Assembly: GCF_014646755.1 (NCBI RefSeq)
Contig: NZ_BMNW01000005.1
Coordinates: 62,001 to 126,000, forward strand
Reading direction: 5' to 3'
DNA from: Pseudomonas asuensis
GTDB taxonomy: Bacteria; Pseudomonadota; Gammaproteobacteria; Pseudomonadales; Pseudomonadaceae
Length of the DNA: 64,000 bases
Part shown: positions 9,174 to 17,861 of the stretch, in pieces
How the letters are laid out: each line of letters starts with the position of its first letter
Position numbering within the stretch: the stretch's first letter is position 1
The notes under the pieces: generated by a model
Told to the model about the DNA's origin: nothing
The model's database searches: none
Seen by the model: only the letters and a program-made list of their open reading frames with translations
Position numbers and translations under genes: made by a program

Positions 9174-9788
9174 CTAGCCCTGTCTATATTCTTTTCTGCC
9201 ACTCGTTCTCAGCAGGCGATATAGGTAAATAAGCACGATTACCGCCAGCACAATCTTGGAGGCCGGATCCAGAAATGTTGCAACACGTTCATATTCGGCG
9301 TTCAGCAGGTAACCTGCCAAGGTCAAAACTGTCGTCCAGATCAGCGAGCCCGCTAACGTGTAACCTGCAAACCGACGAAATGGCATGTGGGCAATACCGG
9401 CCGGAACGGAGATCAGTGTGCGGATTGCAGGCACCAGGCGACCAAAGAACACCGCCTTGCTGCCGTGCGCCCTAAACCACACAGAAGCCTCGCCCACATC
9501 GTTGGGAGAAATGGTCAACCAGCGGCCATAGCGTTGCGCCAGCCTGCGCATGCGCGCCTCTCCCCATACCGCACCCGCGTAGTACCACGGTAGCGCTCCC
9601 AGGAAAGACCCAAGCGTTCCTGCAAGTACGACGCCGATAAAGCTCAATTCGCCCCTTGCTGCCAGGAAGCCTGCCAATGGCATGATGACCTCTGATGGAA
9701 TAGGTGGGAATACGTTTTCCAGAAACATGAGCAAGAGAATGCCCAGGTACCCCCCCTGCTGGATTAGTCCTGTAATAGCGTCAAACAC
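9174..9788 (-). CDS. DedA-family membrane protein
   Basis: With start GTG 9788 (GAGGG 7 nt upstream) the protein is 204 residues and begins directly with FDAITGLIQQGGYLGILLLMFLENVFPPIPSEV, as DedA proteins do. The frame extends upstream to 9869, but the extra residues look non-homologous. Family marks seen: E-x-x-x-PPIPSE, the G-x-LGALPWYY segment, and FFGRLVPAIRTLISVPAGIAHMP with the conserved F-x-R-x-x-P-x-x-R-x-x-x-x-x-x-AG motif. Several transmembrane or re-entrant segments are evident. DedA proteins act in the inner membrane, in lipid-carrier or phospholipid translocation and proton-motive-force upkeep; the specific substrate here is unknown. Confidence 0.88.
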   Translation of the reverse strand: MFDAITGLIQQGGYLGILLLMFLENVFPPIPSEVIMPLAGFLAARGELSFIGVVLAGTLGSFLGALPWYYAGAVWGEARMRRLAQRYGRWLTISPNDVGEASVWFRAHGSKAVFFGRLVPAIRTLISVPAGIAHMPFRRFAGYTLAGSLIWTTVLTLAGYLLNAEYERVATFLDPASKIVLAVIVLIYLYRLLRTSGRKEYRQG

Positions 9789-10014
9789 GCAAAAGCCCTC
9801 AGTAGAAGAATAAGTTGGGGCAGCCTGGCTGCACGGACTGCATAACAGCACCATTGACGTACCTGTCATGAAGCCTGGCGGGATTGGAGTAATACGTGCT
9901 CAGGTGCCCTTCTGTCAGAACAAGGCCTAAGACCGTGAATACTGGCAAAGTTAGGGCATCAGGCTTTTGTCTTTATTACTGAACGTTAACGCCTTGTCCA
10001 AGGCGCATGGCAAT

Positions 10015-10069
10015 GATGCGCCGGCCTATCGTCTGTCTCTTTTGCACGACAGAGACTGTGCGGCGCATC
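10015..10069 (+). promoter_or_regulatory. Two-tier stem-loop in the xanP leader
   Basis: GATGCGCCG (10015-10023) and CGGCGCATC (10061-10069) form a perfect 9-bp outer stem. Inside it TCTGTC (10032-10037) pairs with GACAGA (10048-10053). Internal-loop bases separate the two helices symmetrically. The element ends 40 nt before the permease ATG. It could be an RNA leader structure or a DNA palindrome. It does not match any purine riboswitch consensus that I can recall. Confidence 0.45.
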
Positions 10070-10109
10070 ACTGGAACAGTACACTTGCCGCCTTTTGCGG
10101 AACCGCAAC

Positions 10110-11486
10110 ATGAGCCAGCCGGACTCCTCTCCCTCCCGTCATGAACTGGTCTACGGTCTCGACGATCAGCCTCGTTTGCCTATTGCCCTGCTTGCTGCGC
10201 TGCAGCACCTGCTGGCAATCATTGTTCCGATCGTCACACCTGGGCTTTTAATCTGTCAGGCACTGGGTGTTTCACCACGGGATACCAACCTGATCGTTTC
10301 CATGTCACTGGTAATTTCAGGTATTGCCACATTCATTCAATGTCGCCGGTTCGGCCCATTTGGTGCAGGACTCCTGATCGTTCAGGGTACCAGTTTCAAT
10401 TTTGTGGGCCCGCTAATTGCCGGCGGTGCGCTGATGGTCAAACAGGGCACACCGGTCGAAGCGGTCATGGCAGCCATTTTCGGGGTTGTCATGGCAGGCT
10501 CCTTCGTTGAAATGGGTATTTCCCGCATCCTGCCTTTTGTAAAACGTCTGATCACTCCACTTGTGACTGGTATCGTAGTGCTCATGATTGGTCTCACCCT
10601 TATTAAGGTCGGTCTGATCAGCATGGGGGGCGGCTTTTCAGCCATGGGCCAGGGCACTTTTGCCAACGGCGAGAACTTGCTGCTATCCGGCGTGGTATTG
10701 GCAATCATCGTTGTGCTCAACCGCGTTCGGGTGGTGTGGGTCCGCAGCGCAGCCATTGTCATTGCACTACTGGCCGGGTATGGCTTGGCGGCTTACCTGG
10801 GGCGCCTGGACTTTACCGGCATGCATGAAGCCCCCTTGCTCCAGGTACCGGTTCCTCTTCACTTCGGCCTGGGTTTTTCATGGGCGCTGTTCGTTCCCAT
10901 GCTGGTGATTTATCTCGTCACATCATTGGAAGCGATTGGCGACGTAACAGCGACCAGTAAAGTCTCTCGCCAGCCGGTAGAGGGCCCTCTCTGGATGGCT
11001 CGAATCAAGGGCGGGGTATTAGTCAATGGTGCCAACTCCTTGCTGGCAGGCCTGTTCAACAGCTTTCCAAGCTCGATCTTTGCACAGAATAACGGTGTCA
11101 TTCAGCTGACCGGCATTGCCAGCCGACACGTCGGTTTGTGGATTGCAGTCTTTCTGATTCTGCTCGGGCTGTTCCCGGCCGTTGCAGGCATAATCCAGGC
11201 GGTTCCAGAGCCGGTACTGGGTGGTGCTGCGCTTGTCATGTTTGGTGCGGTCGCAGCCTCAGGTATCAACATTCTGGCTGGCATTGAACTGGATCGCCGT
11301 GCCCTGCTCATTATTGCTGTTTCCCTGGCGCTGGGTTTGGGTGTATCCCAGGTTCCCGAGTTCCTTGCGCATATGCCGGCAGCACTACGGGATGTACTGA
11401 ACTCGGGTGTAGCCACTGGTGGCCTTTGCGCGCTGATCATGAACTGGTTTTTGCCAGAAGGCGTCAAGGAAGTAGAGCAGGAATAA
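10110..11486 (+). CDS. xanP: Xanthine permease (NCS2/NAT family)
   Basis: A 458-residue inner-membrane transporter with about 14 hydrophobic segments. It aligns from memory through its whole length with E. coli XanP (xanthine:H+ symporter). Shared marks include an N-terminal ELVYGLDDQPRLP, QGTSFNFVGPLI, TSLEAIGDVTATS, the NAT signature region GVLVNGANSLLAGLFNSFP, and SIFAQNNGVIQLTG with substrate-contact residues. I chose ATG 10110 over the in-frame TTG at 10095, since it has a GGA element at good spacing and fits the family start. Neighbours (a YfcE-like phosphoesterase and an NCS1 transporter) are consistent with nucleobase use. Uric acid or another purine remains possible as substrate. Confidence 0.9.
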   Translation: MSQPDSSPSRHELVYGLDDQPRLPIALLAALQHLLAIIVPIVTPGLLICQALGVSPRDTNLIVSMSLVISGIATFIQCRRFGPFGAGLLIVQGTSFNFVGPLIAGGALMVKQGTPVEAVMAAIFGVVMAGSFVEMGISRILPFVKRLITPLVTGIVVLMIGLTLIKVGLISMGGGFSAMGQGTFANGENLLLSGVVLAIIVVLNRVRVVWVRSAAIVIALLAGYGLAAYLGRLDFTGMHEAPLLQVPVPLHFGLGFSWALFVPMLVIYLVTSLEAIGDVTATSKVSRQPVEGPLWMARIKGGVLVNGANSLLAGLFNSFPSSIFAQNNGVIQLTGIASRHVGLWIAVFLILLGLFPAVAGIIQAVPEPVLGGAALVMFGAVAASGINILAGIELDRRALLIIAVSLALGLGVSQVPEFLAHMPAALRDVLNSGVATGGLCALIMNWFLPEGVKEVEQE

Positions 11487-11592
11487 AGCCACTGTTATCG
11501 ACATCTGCAACGGATGTCGATAACCCCCGCTCAACCCTTACGCACTTCATTGGTCAGAGGTTATATCGACCTTGCCTGCATACGGGAGAACC

Positions 11593-12078
11593 ATGTCCGC
11601 CGCCTCCGACCACTCGATCGTACGTATCGGGGTCATTGCCGATACGCATAATCTTCTGCGCCCCGCCGCCTTGAGTGCTCTCCAGGGCAGTGACCACATT
11701 ATCCATGCCGGTGATATTGGCAAACCCGAGATTCTCGAACGCCTTCGAGAGATTGCACCACTCACGGTTGTCCGCGGCAACAACGATACGGACGATTGGG
11801 CACAAGCCATACCGGAAACAGCCGAGCTTCGCTTTGGGGACGTACATGTCTACCTGATCCACATCCTTAAAGATCTGATGATTGATCCGGCTGCGGAAGG
11901 TATCCGCGTTGTTATCTGCGGACACTCGCACAAGCCAAAGCTGGAAGAGCGTGGAGGCGTACTGTATTTCAATCCAGGCAGCCCCGGTCCGCGACGTTTC
12001 AAACTGCCCCTATCTCTGGGACGTCTGACCATTCAGGGTTCAGAGATCAACGCTGAACTCATCACCCTGGACGTCTAG
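11593..12078 (+). CDS. YfcE/MJ0936-type metallophosphoesterase
   Basis: A 161-residue calcineurin-like phosphoesterase. ATG 11593 is preceded by GGGAG at 11584-11588; an in-frame TTG further up is less likely. Metal-binding motifs are present: GVIADTHN (Asp17, His19), HAGDIG, VRGNNDT and CGHSHKP. One position varies: the usual (T/S)HG after the fourth strand reads LIHIL, keeping the His. E. coli YfcE is a phosphodiesterase on artificial substrates and its true substrate is unclear. It follows xanP by about 100 bp on the same strand, so co-transcription is possible. Confidence 0.88.
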   Translation: MSAASDHSIVRIGVIADTHNLLRPAALSALQGSDHIIHAGDIGKPEILERLREIAPLTVVRGNNDTDDWAQAIPETAELRFGDVHVYLIHILKDLMIDPAAEGIRVVICGHSHKPKLEERGGVLYFNPGSPGPRRFKLPLSLGRLTIQGSEINAELITLDV

Positions 12079-12079
12079 C

Positions 12080-12104
12080 AAAAGGCCTTCATAGCGAAGG
12101 CCTT
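12080..12104 (-). terminator. Terminator of the NCS1 transporter gene
   Basis: AAGGCCTTC (12082-12090), a 5-nt loop and GAAGGCCTT (12096-12104) form a perfect 9-bp stem. Read on the minus strand it is followed by TTTTGC. The stop codon of the transporter lies inside the hairpin. In the plus direction there is no T-tract. Confidence 0.75.
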
Positions 12105-13579
12105 GCCAGCGGTATCGGGCTGCGCTGACGCTGCCCTGCACAGGCAAAGTAGATAACGCCGCCGAGCGCCGATCCGGTAAACCAGCCATAGTTATAAAAC
12201 CAGGTCATGACGCCTGTCGTTAAGGCAATCAGCGTCAGCACTACCGGAATACCGAATGCGACGAACCCCGCCACGTTATAGGCCGGATAGTGATCATCAC
12301 GGTATAACCCGGCCAGATCGAGTTGCTGTTTTTTTACAATGAAGTAATCCACCACCATGATGCCGGCAATCGGGCCCAAGAGGCTGGAGTACCCCAGCAA
12401 CCAATTTGAATAGACACTTTCCAGGCTTACGTCTGAGACAATCCAGCCCAACTTCTTTAACAGTTCATGAGCCATCAGCGCCAGGCCGACAACCCCTGTG
12501 AGCAACACGGCTCTGGTCCGGTTGATGTATCGGGGCGCCAGGTTTTGAAAGTCATTCGTGGGTGACACGATGTTTGCTGCCGTATTGGTCGACAGCGTTG
12601 CAACTACGATGAGGGCCATCGCCAACGCCACCCATACCGGATTCTGAATATGACCGATAAGCGAAACCGGATCAGAGACTGTCTCGCCGACCAGAGAGGC
12701 TGAAGCCGCTGTCATCACAACGCCCAGGGAGGCAAACAGGAACATGGTTACCGGCAGACCAATCACCTGTCCCACGATCTGATCTTTTTGGCTTCTGGCA
12801 TAACGGCTGAAGTCTGGAATGTTCAGCGAAAGGGTCGCCCAAAACCCCACCATGGCAGTAAGCCCTGCCAGAAAATACGTGGTAACGCCCTCGCCTGCCG
12901 GACGCTTGGCCGGTTGAGCCAAAAGCTCTGTCATCGAGACATGGGGCATCGCCCACATCAGCAGGCCTATCCCGACAAACAATAGAAGCGGTGCCGACAG
13001 TGTTTCCAGCCATTTGATTGATTCGGCGCCACGGATTACCACCCATAGGTTAGCCGTCCAGAACAACATGAAGCCAATCACCTCCCCTGTACCACCCAGG
13101 GCCTTCCATCCGTCAAAGATCGAACCGAGAAACAGATGAATTGCCAGCCCGCCAAACAGAGTTTGGATACCAAACCAGCCACAGGCGACTACAGCACGGA
13201 TCAGGCAGGGCACGTTTGAACCCAGGATGCCGAAGGCGCTGCGCAGGAGTACCGGGAAAGGAATACCGTACTTGGTGCCAGGAAAAGCATTTAACGTCAG
13301 CGGGATTAACACAATCAGATTAGCCAACAGAATGGTAACGAGAGCTTCACCCACCGATAGCCCAAAATAAGCCGTCAGTACGCCACCCAGCGTATAGGTC
13401 GGAACACAGACTGCCATGCCTACCCACAGCGCCGCGATATGCCATTTGTTCCAGGAGCGCTCCTCTATCCGGGTGGGTGCCATGTCATGGTTATAGCGCG
13501 GGCTATTCAAGACATCCGGGCCGGCATAGAGCTCATACAGGCCATCGCGGACAATCACCTCTGATCTGTTATGTGGCAT
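12089..13579 (-). CDS. NCS1-family nucleobase/hydantoin-type transporter
   Basis: A 496-residue permease from ATG 13579, with GGGAGAG upstream; a longer frame to 13651 adds an unlikely leader. It begins with a hydrophilic segment ending YNHDMAPTRIEERSWNKWHIAALWVGMAVC, the NCS1 signature also found in Mhp1. About 12 transmembrane segments follow. NIPDFSRYARSQKDQIVGQ and NLIVLIPLTLNAFPGTKYGIPFPVLLR are NCS1 hallmarks. It likely takes up hydantoin, allantoin or a pyrimidine with a cation. In P. aeruginosa a similar gene (PA0443) belongs to the reductive pyrimidine degradation cluster. Here the catabolic genes are absent from the window and the regulator upstream is a pseudogene. Confidence 0.88.
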   Translation of the reverse strand: MPHNRSEVIVRDGLYELYAGPDVLNSPRYNHDMAPTRIEERSWNKWHIAALWVGMAVCVPTYTLGGVLTAYFGLSVGEALVTILLANLIVLIPLTLNAFPGTKYGIPFPVLLRSAFGILGSNVPCLIRAVVACGWFGIQTLFGGLAIHLFLGSIFDGWKALGGTGEVIGFMLFWTANLWVVIRGAESIKWLETLSAPLLLFVGIGLLMWAMPHVSMTELLAQPAKRPAGEGVTTYFLAGLTAMVGFWATLSLNIPDFSRYARSQKDQIVGQVIGLPVTMFLFASLGVVMTAASASLVGETVSDPVSLIGHIQNPVWVALAMALIVVATLSTNTAANIVSPTNDFQNLAPRYINRTRAVLLTGVVGLALMAHELLKKLGWIVSDVSLESVYSNWLLGYSSLLGPIAGIMVVDYFIVKKQQLDLAGLYRDDHYPAYNVAGFVAFGIPVVLTLIALTTGVMTWFYNYGWFTGSALGGVIYFACAGQRQRSPIPLARPSL

Positions 13580-13955
13580 GGCACGCTCTCCCTGATTCCT
13601 GTCGTAGGGGTGAGTAAGTCCTGCTAGCAGGCTGATGGACCCTCCTCTCAATAAGCGTGCCTAAATCCTTTCGAAACTATCTGGAGACGCCAGGCTTTCG
13701 TTAAGTGCTTGATATTAAAAGAACAATACTTGCCTACACTCTGCAGCAATAACACCTGCTCAAAAAAGCGAAGCCTCCTAAAAGCGTTATCAGGAATCAA
13801 ACTGGTGCAGAGAAAAGTTAGCGTAATCGCTTCCAAACATTACACAGCGGGCAACCTGTTGATTGGGTTAAGAAAAACAGGACATCAACACGTGCAACAA
13901 TTTGGTGAGCCACTGCTACTAAGGCAGTACCTAATACCTTTTTATTGATGCCAGC
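13580..13955. other. Intergenic region between NCS1 gene and regulator remnant
   Basis: No intact gene. A frame continuous with the regulator pseudogene runs on through it on the minus strand to 13818, but it has no recognisable similarity past about 13956. The first 40 bp contain the ribosome binding site of the NCS1 gene. I could not recognise an operator for a RutR/PydR-type repressor. Confidence 0.5.
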
Positions 13956-14515
13956 AAGGCCAGGAATATTGAGCGCTCTAGGCCCAACACACCCTAAAAT
14001 AACAGCCGTTACTGTCTGCACAGCTTGTTCAAGCTGCCGGTCGCTCAGGGGCGTACGATCGTTAATGAGGCCAATCTGCTAATTGAATTCTGCATAATGC
14101 TGGGTCGAAGCTCAGACCATGTAGAGCAGATAAGCTGGCAGGATGCGCTTGTCACTTCCCCGTTGCCTGATGTTGACCTGCCTGCCGCTGGTCCATTCTG
14201 CCGGAGGCTCATCAAACGCTTCGCCCAGCAACGGAGCACCATGCATGGTCTCATTAGCCGCAGGAACAAGCACGGGCCTGATGCATCTTGGCGGGAATAT
14301 AGCTCGTCAGCACTATACGAGGATCATCAAATCGCTCGAAGCAGAGCGTGTCCTTGGTCGAGAAGTGATGGTGCATATTTGAGCGAGGCAGCTCCGCCTC
14401 ATGGGCGATATCCCCATGGAGGCTGCGCCAAAGCTCTTTTCAGCAAAGACCTTTTCGACAGCCGCAATATAGCCCTCACGTTCCTGCGGCGGATCTCGAT
14501 CCTGTGATTAGCCAT
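13956..14515 (-). pseudogene. Decayed TetR-family regulator (RutR/PydR type)
   Basis: Minus-strand pieces in different frames assemble into a TetR protein. A start at 14515 gives RIEIRRRNVRAIL. A frame change leads to AAVEKVFAEKSFGAASMG. Another, near 14410, leads to DIAHEAELPRSNMHHHFSTKDTL, a complete TetR helix-turn-helix. After a further shift near 14290 the C-domain reads ANETMHGAPLLGEAFDEP, then ASTQHYAEFN and LEQAVQTVTAVILG, the pattern of RutR/PydR C-terminal domains. Two in-frame stops are visible: TGA at 14114-14112 (where the family has Trp before ASTQHYA) and TAG at 14081-14079. At least three frameshifts plus two nonsense codons mean no functional product. It lies directly upstream of the NCS1 gene, whose regulator it probably was. 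Confidence 0.85.
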
Positions 14516-14580
14516 GACCTATCTGATACAAGCAGTAGATGCCAGGGCTATTCCAAGATCGTTTGCGAACCTAGAGCGAC

Positions 14581-14985
14581 TCAGGCTCCCTTTTCTTCAT
14601 CCTTGAACTGATCTTCGATATAGGTGATCTTCGTCTTGCCATGGGGAGCAGGATTACCCTCCTCGTCCAGATTGACGAAGACGATCTTGTCGATGGTCAG
14701 AATGCTCTTGCGGGTAATTTTGTTGCGAACCTCACACCGTAGCGTAATGGAGCTGCGACCAAATTCGGTAGCCGTGATACCCAGCTCGATGATGTCACCA
14801 ATGCGCGACGCACTGACAAAGTTGATCTCGGAGATGTATTTGGTAACGACGCGTTGATTGCCTAGCTGAACGATGGCGTAGATCGCAGCCTCTTCATCTA
14901 TCCACTTCAACAGACTGCCGCCGAACAGCGTGTTGTTGGCGTTCAAGTCCTCAGGCTTTACCCACTTACGTGTATGGAAATTCAT
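14581..14985 (-). CDS. Acyl-CoA thioesterase, hotdog fold (YciA-like)
   Basis: A 134-residue protein from ATG 14985, with AGGAG upstream; an in-frame extension to 15018 is less likely. It starts MNFHTRKWVKPEDLNANNTLFGG and continues LKWIDEEAAIYA, the hotdog-domain acyl-CoA thioester hydrolase signature with the conserved N-x-x-x-x-LFGG loop and catalytic Asp. It should hydrolyse acyl-CoA in the cytosol; chain length is not readable. It is divergent from ahcY and preceded by the regulator pseudogene's 5' flank. The last residues are acidic (DQFKDEEKGA). Confidence 0.88.
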   Translation of the reverse strand: MNFHTRKWVKPEDLNANNTLFGGSLLKWIDEEAAIYAIVQLGNQRVVTKYISEINFVSASRIGDIIELGITATEFGRSSITLRCEVRNKITRKSILTIDKIVFVNLDEEGNPAPHGKTKITYIEDQFKDEEKGA

Positions 14986-15133
14986 GGTCCATCGTCTCCT
15001 TGAGTGATAGCAGTCCACAAGCTTAAACCCTTTCGCCCGTTAGAGAGGCCATCGAAGCGGTCGTTCCTCTCTATGCAGTCGATTACTGATCATCATGAAT
15101 CCGGTACACCTACAAAGCTTGAGGATTGCCCGC

Positions 15134-15139
15134 TATACT
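15134..15139 (+). promoter_or_regulatory. Likely -10 element of the ahcY promoter
   Basis: TATACT at 15134-15139 lies about 40 bp upstream of the SAH riboswitch, which fits transcription starting before the aptamer. No strong -35 hexamer stands 16-18 bp upstream. Confidence 0.4.
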
Positions 15140-15180
15140 TCGAGCCCGTGGCGATTTTCAAATCACCACCCGCCATCCTA

Positions 15181-15268
15181 CCGAGGGGCGCTGCAGCAGG
15201 GCTTACCCTGTCAGGCTCGGAGGAGCGTAGCCGCAGGCCTGGCCTGCACACGCATCAACGGCGCCCAT
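15181..15268 (+). ncRNA. S-adenosylhomocysteine (SAH) riboswitch
   Basis: The leader of ahcY contains the full SAH aptamer. P1 is CCGAG (15181-15185) with CTCGG (15216-15220). P2 is CAGGG...CCTG between them. The conserved GGGCGC (15186-15191) forms the pseudoknot with GCGCCC (15261-15266). A P3 arm is built from GCGT/ACGC and GCAGG/CCTGC (15225-15253). The invariant AACGGCGC segment precedes the pseudoknot arm. SAH binding in this class turns expression on, so the toxic methylation by-product induces its own hydrolase. The remaining 75 nt to the ahcY start would form the expression platform. Confidence 0.95.
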
Positions 15269-15342
15269 TCGCATTTATGGCTGTCCTGTAGCGGCATGTT
15301 AACGCCGGGGCAGCTAACAATTTCGAACGAATGGAGAGCTTA

Positions 15343-16749
15343 ATGAGCGCTGTTATGACGCCTGCCGGTTTCAACGATTACAAGGTTGCTGATATTTCCC
15401 TGGCCGACTGGGGCCGTCGCGAAATCATCATCGCCGAGTCCGAAATGCCTGCCCTGATGGCCCTGCGCCGCAAATATGCCGGTGAGCAACCGCTAAAGGG
15501 TGCCAAGATCCTGGGCTGCATCCACATGACCATTCAGACTGCCGTGCTGATCGAGACGCTGGTATCGCTGGGTGCTGAGGTACGCTGGTCCTCCTGCAAC
15601 ATCTTCTCTACTCAGGATCAGGCAGCCGCTGCCATTGCCGCTGCCGGCATTCCTGTTTTCGCATGGAAAGGCGAAACCGAAGAAGAATATGAGTGGTGCA
15701 TTGAGCAGACTATCCTCAAGGATGGCCAGCCCTGGGACGCCAACATGATCCTGGACGACGGCGGCGACCTGACCCAGATCCTGCATGACAAGTATCCGCA
15801 GGCTCTGGAGAAGATTCACGGCGTTACTGAAGAGACCACCACTGGCGTACACCGCCTGCAGGACATGCTCAAGAAAGGCACCCTGAAGATTCCGGCGATC
15901 AACGTCAATGATTCGGTTACCAAGAGCAAGAACGACAACAAGTACGGCTGCCGTCACAGCCTGAACGACGCCATCAAGCGCGCTACTGACCACTTGCTGT
16001 CCGGTAAGCAGGCCCTGGTTGTCGGCTATGGTGACGTGGGTAAGGGTTCTGCAGCCTCCCTGCGCCAGGAAGGCATGATCGTGAAGGTTTCCGAAGTGGA
16101 CCCGATTTGCGCCATGCAGGCCTGCATGGACGGTTACGAAGTCGTTTCGCCGTACAAGAGCGGCCTGAACGATGGTACAGAAGCAAGTGTTGATGCCGAC
16201 CTGCTGGGCAAGATTGACTTGATCGTCACCACAACCGGCAATGCTAACGTCTGTGACGCCAATATGCTCAAGAAGCTGAAGAAGCGCGCTGTAGTCTGTA
16301 ACATCGGCCACTTCGACAATGAGATCGACACAGCCTTCATGCGCAAGAATTGGAGCTGGGAAGAAGTGAAGCCTCAGGTTCACAAGATTCACCGTACCGG
16401 CAAGGACATCGACCCTGCCAATGATGATTACCTTATCCTGCTGGCTGAAGGCCGTCTGGTAAACCTGGGTAATGCTACTGGTCACCCTAGCCGCATCATG
16501 GATGGCTCCTTTGCCAACCAGGTGCTAGCGCAAATGCACCTGTTCAATGAGAAGTTTGCAGACCTGCCAGTGGTCGAGAAGACCAAGAACGTAACGGTCA
16601 TGGTTCTGCCCAAGAAGCTTGACGAAGAAGTGGCGCTGGAAATGGTCAAGGGCTTTGGCGGCGTCGTAACTCGTCTGACTCCAGAGCAGGCTGCTTATAT
16701 CGGTGTAGAGCAGGACGGTCCGTTCAAGCCGGAAACCTACCGCTACTAA
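15343..16749 (+). CDS. ahcY: Adenosylhomocysteinase
   Basis: A 468-residue enzyme that reversibly splits S-adenosylhomocysteine to adenosine and homocysteine, clearing the product inhibitor of methyltransferases. ATG 15343 is chosen over 15331, since GGAGA (15333-15337) sits 5 nt upstream and the start [10 protein letters not shown] matches the P. aeruginosa protein. Substrate residues lie in [16 protein letters not shown] and [10 protein letters not shown]. The NAD site is GYGDVGKG, and the C-terminus KPETYRY is characteristic. It is controlled by the SAH riboswitch and followed by metF. Confidence 0.98.
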   Translation: MSAVMTPAGFNDYKVADISLADWGRREIIIAESEMPALMALRRKYAGEQPLKGAKILGCIHMTIQTAVLIETLVSLGAEVRWSSCNIFSTQDQAAAAIAAAGIPVFAWKGETEEEYEWCIEQTILKDGQPWDANMILDDGGDLTQILHDKYPQALEKIHGVTEETTTGVHRLQDMLKKGTLKIPAINVNDSVTKSKNDNKYGCRHSLNDAIKRATDHLLSGKQALVVGYGDVGKGSAASLRQEGMIVKVSEVDPICAMQACMDGYEVVSPYKSGLNDGTEASVDADLLGKIDLIVTTTGNANVCDANMLKKLKKRAVVCNIGHFDNEIDTAFMRKNWSWEEVKPQVHKIHRTGKDIDPANDDYLILLAEGRLVNLGNATGHPSRIMDGSFANQVLAQMHLFNEKFADLPVVEKTKNVTVMVLPKKLDEEVALEMVKGFGGVVTRLTPEQAAYIGVEQDGPFKPETYRY

Positions 16750-16803
16750 GCGCCAATAATGACTCCACAGGGAGAGGGTCACCCTTCTCCCTAGCAGTTC
16801 AGG

Positions 16804-16831
16804 AAAGCACCGCCCGAGTGGCGGTGTTTCT
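16804..16831 (+). terminator. Hairpin between ahcY and metF
   Basis: CACCGCC (16808-16814), a 5-nt loop and GGCGGTG (16820-16826) are followed by TTTCTT, and the flanking GAAA/TTTC extends the stem. It could reduce but not abolish read-through into metF, 40 nt downstream. Confidence 0.6.
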
Positions 16832-16864
16832 TGAGGAAGCGTCAACGCGCTCCAGGGATTACCA

Positions 16865-17713
16865 ATGACTCGTACCACACCCAATGTCAGTTTCGAGTTC
16901 TTCCCAACGAAGACTGAAGCCGGCCACGAAAAATTGCTAAACACTGCTCGCCAGTTGGCCGGCTACTCTCCAGAATTCTTTTCCTGTACCTATGGTGCTG
17001 GCGGCTCTACCCGGGACCGCACCCTTACCACTGTTCTCCAACTCGACAGTGAAGTTCGTATTCCGACGGCTCCTCATCTCTCCTGCGTAGGCGACTCGAA
17101 GGCTGAATTGCGGGATCTGCTTATTCAATACCGCGACTCGGGCATCAAGCGTATCGTAGCCTTGCGCGGAGACCTGCCCTCGGGCATGGGTATTTCAGGC
17201 GGTGAACTGCGTTACGCCAATGAACTGGTCAGCTTTATTCGAGAAGAAACCGGCGATCATTTTCACATCGAAGTTGCCGCTTATCCGGAAGTTCACCCCC
17301 AAGCCCGTAACTTCGAAGCCGATCTTGCCAATTTTGTTCGCAAAATCAAGGCGGGAGCCAACGGCGCAATCACACAATACTTCTTTAATGCCGACAGCTA
17401 CTTTCATTTTGTCGACAGAGCGTGCAAGCTAGGCGTAGATGCACCCATCATTCCTGGCATCATGCCGATTACCAACTACAGCAGCCTGGCTCGTTTTTCC
17501 GAAGCCTGTGGCGCCGAAATCCCACGCTGGATTCGTAAGCAGTTGGAAGCGTATGCTGACGATGTCAAAAGCATTCAGGCGTTTGGCCAGGAAATTGTGA
17601 CAGACATGTGTGAACGCTTGTTGGCTGGCGGAGCGCCTGCCCTGCACTTCTACACATTGAATCAGGCTGAACCCAGCTTGGCTATTTGGAATAACCTCGG
17701 CTTCAAAAGCTGA
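16865..17713 (+). CDS. metF: 5,10-methylenetetrahydrofolate reductase
   Basis: A 282-residue flavoprotein of usual length that reduces 5,10-methylene-THF to 5-methyl-THF, the methyl donor for methionine synthesis. Family marks: [11 protein letters not shown] with the catalytic Glu, [47 protein letters not shown] and [13 protein letters not shown]. It lies 115 bp after ahcY on the same strand, linking recycling of homocysteine to its remethylation. That order is conserved in Pseudomonas. Confidence 0.96.
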   Translation: MTRTTPNVSFEFFPTKTEAGHEKLLNTARQLAGYSPEFFSCTYGAGGSTRDRTLTTVLQLDSEVRIPTAPHLSCVGDSKAELRDLLIQYRDSGIKRIVALRGDLPSGMGISGGELRYANELVSFIREETGDHFHIEVAAYPEVHPQARNFEADLANFVRKIKAGANGAITQYFFNADSYFHFVDRACKLGVDAPIIPGIMPITNYSSLARFSEACGAEIPRWIRKQLEAYADDVKSIQAFGQEIVTDMCERLLAGGAPALHFYTLNQAEPSLAIWNNLGFKS

Positions 17714-17824
17714 AAAATCATCGCCTGGAGCCATTTTCCAGCCTTCCACCCAGCGCAGGGCGGCAGTGTGTGGAGAAGACGAGCAAATCAATATCGTCAG
17801 TTCCAGGCGAAACCGCGCCCCAAC

Positions 17825-17841
17825 GTCGGCGGGACGCCGAC
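17825..17841 (+). promoter_or_regulatory. Stable hairpin in the rhlE leader
   Basis: GTCGGCG (17825-17831), loop GGA and CGCCGAC (17835-17841) form a perfect 7-bp GC-rich stem that ends about 20 nt before the helicase ATG, just upstream of its ribosome binding site. There is no T-tract. It might influence translation, for example at low temperature. Confidence 0.4.
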
Positions 17842-17861
17842 TTAGTAGACAGGAACCCCGC

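Noticed and set aside
9789-9869. Extended N-terminus for the DedA protein
   Set aside because: The extra residues do not look like DedA. GTG 9788 has GAGGG at good spacing and gives the family start.
14025-14507. 160-codon plus-strand open frame in the gap before the thioesterase gene
   Set aside because: No family resemblance. The same DNA encodes clear TetR fragments on the other strand.
15493-16485. 330-codon open frame on the minus strand opposite ahcY
   Set aside because: Antisense shadow of a highly conserved gene. Composition is that of a reverse-complemented coding sequence.
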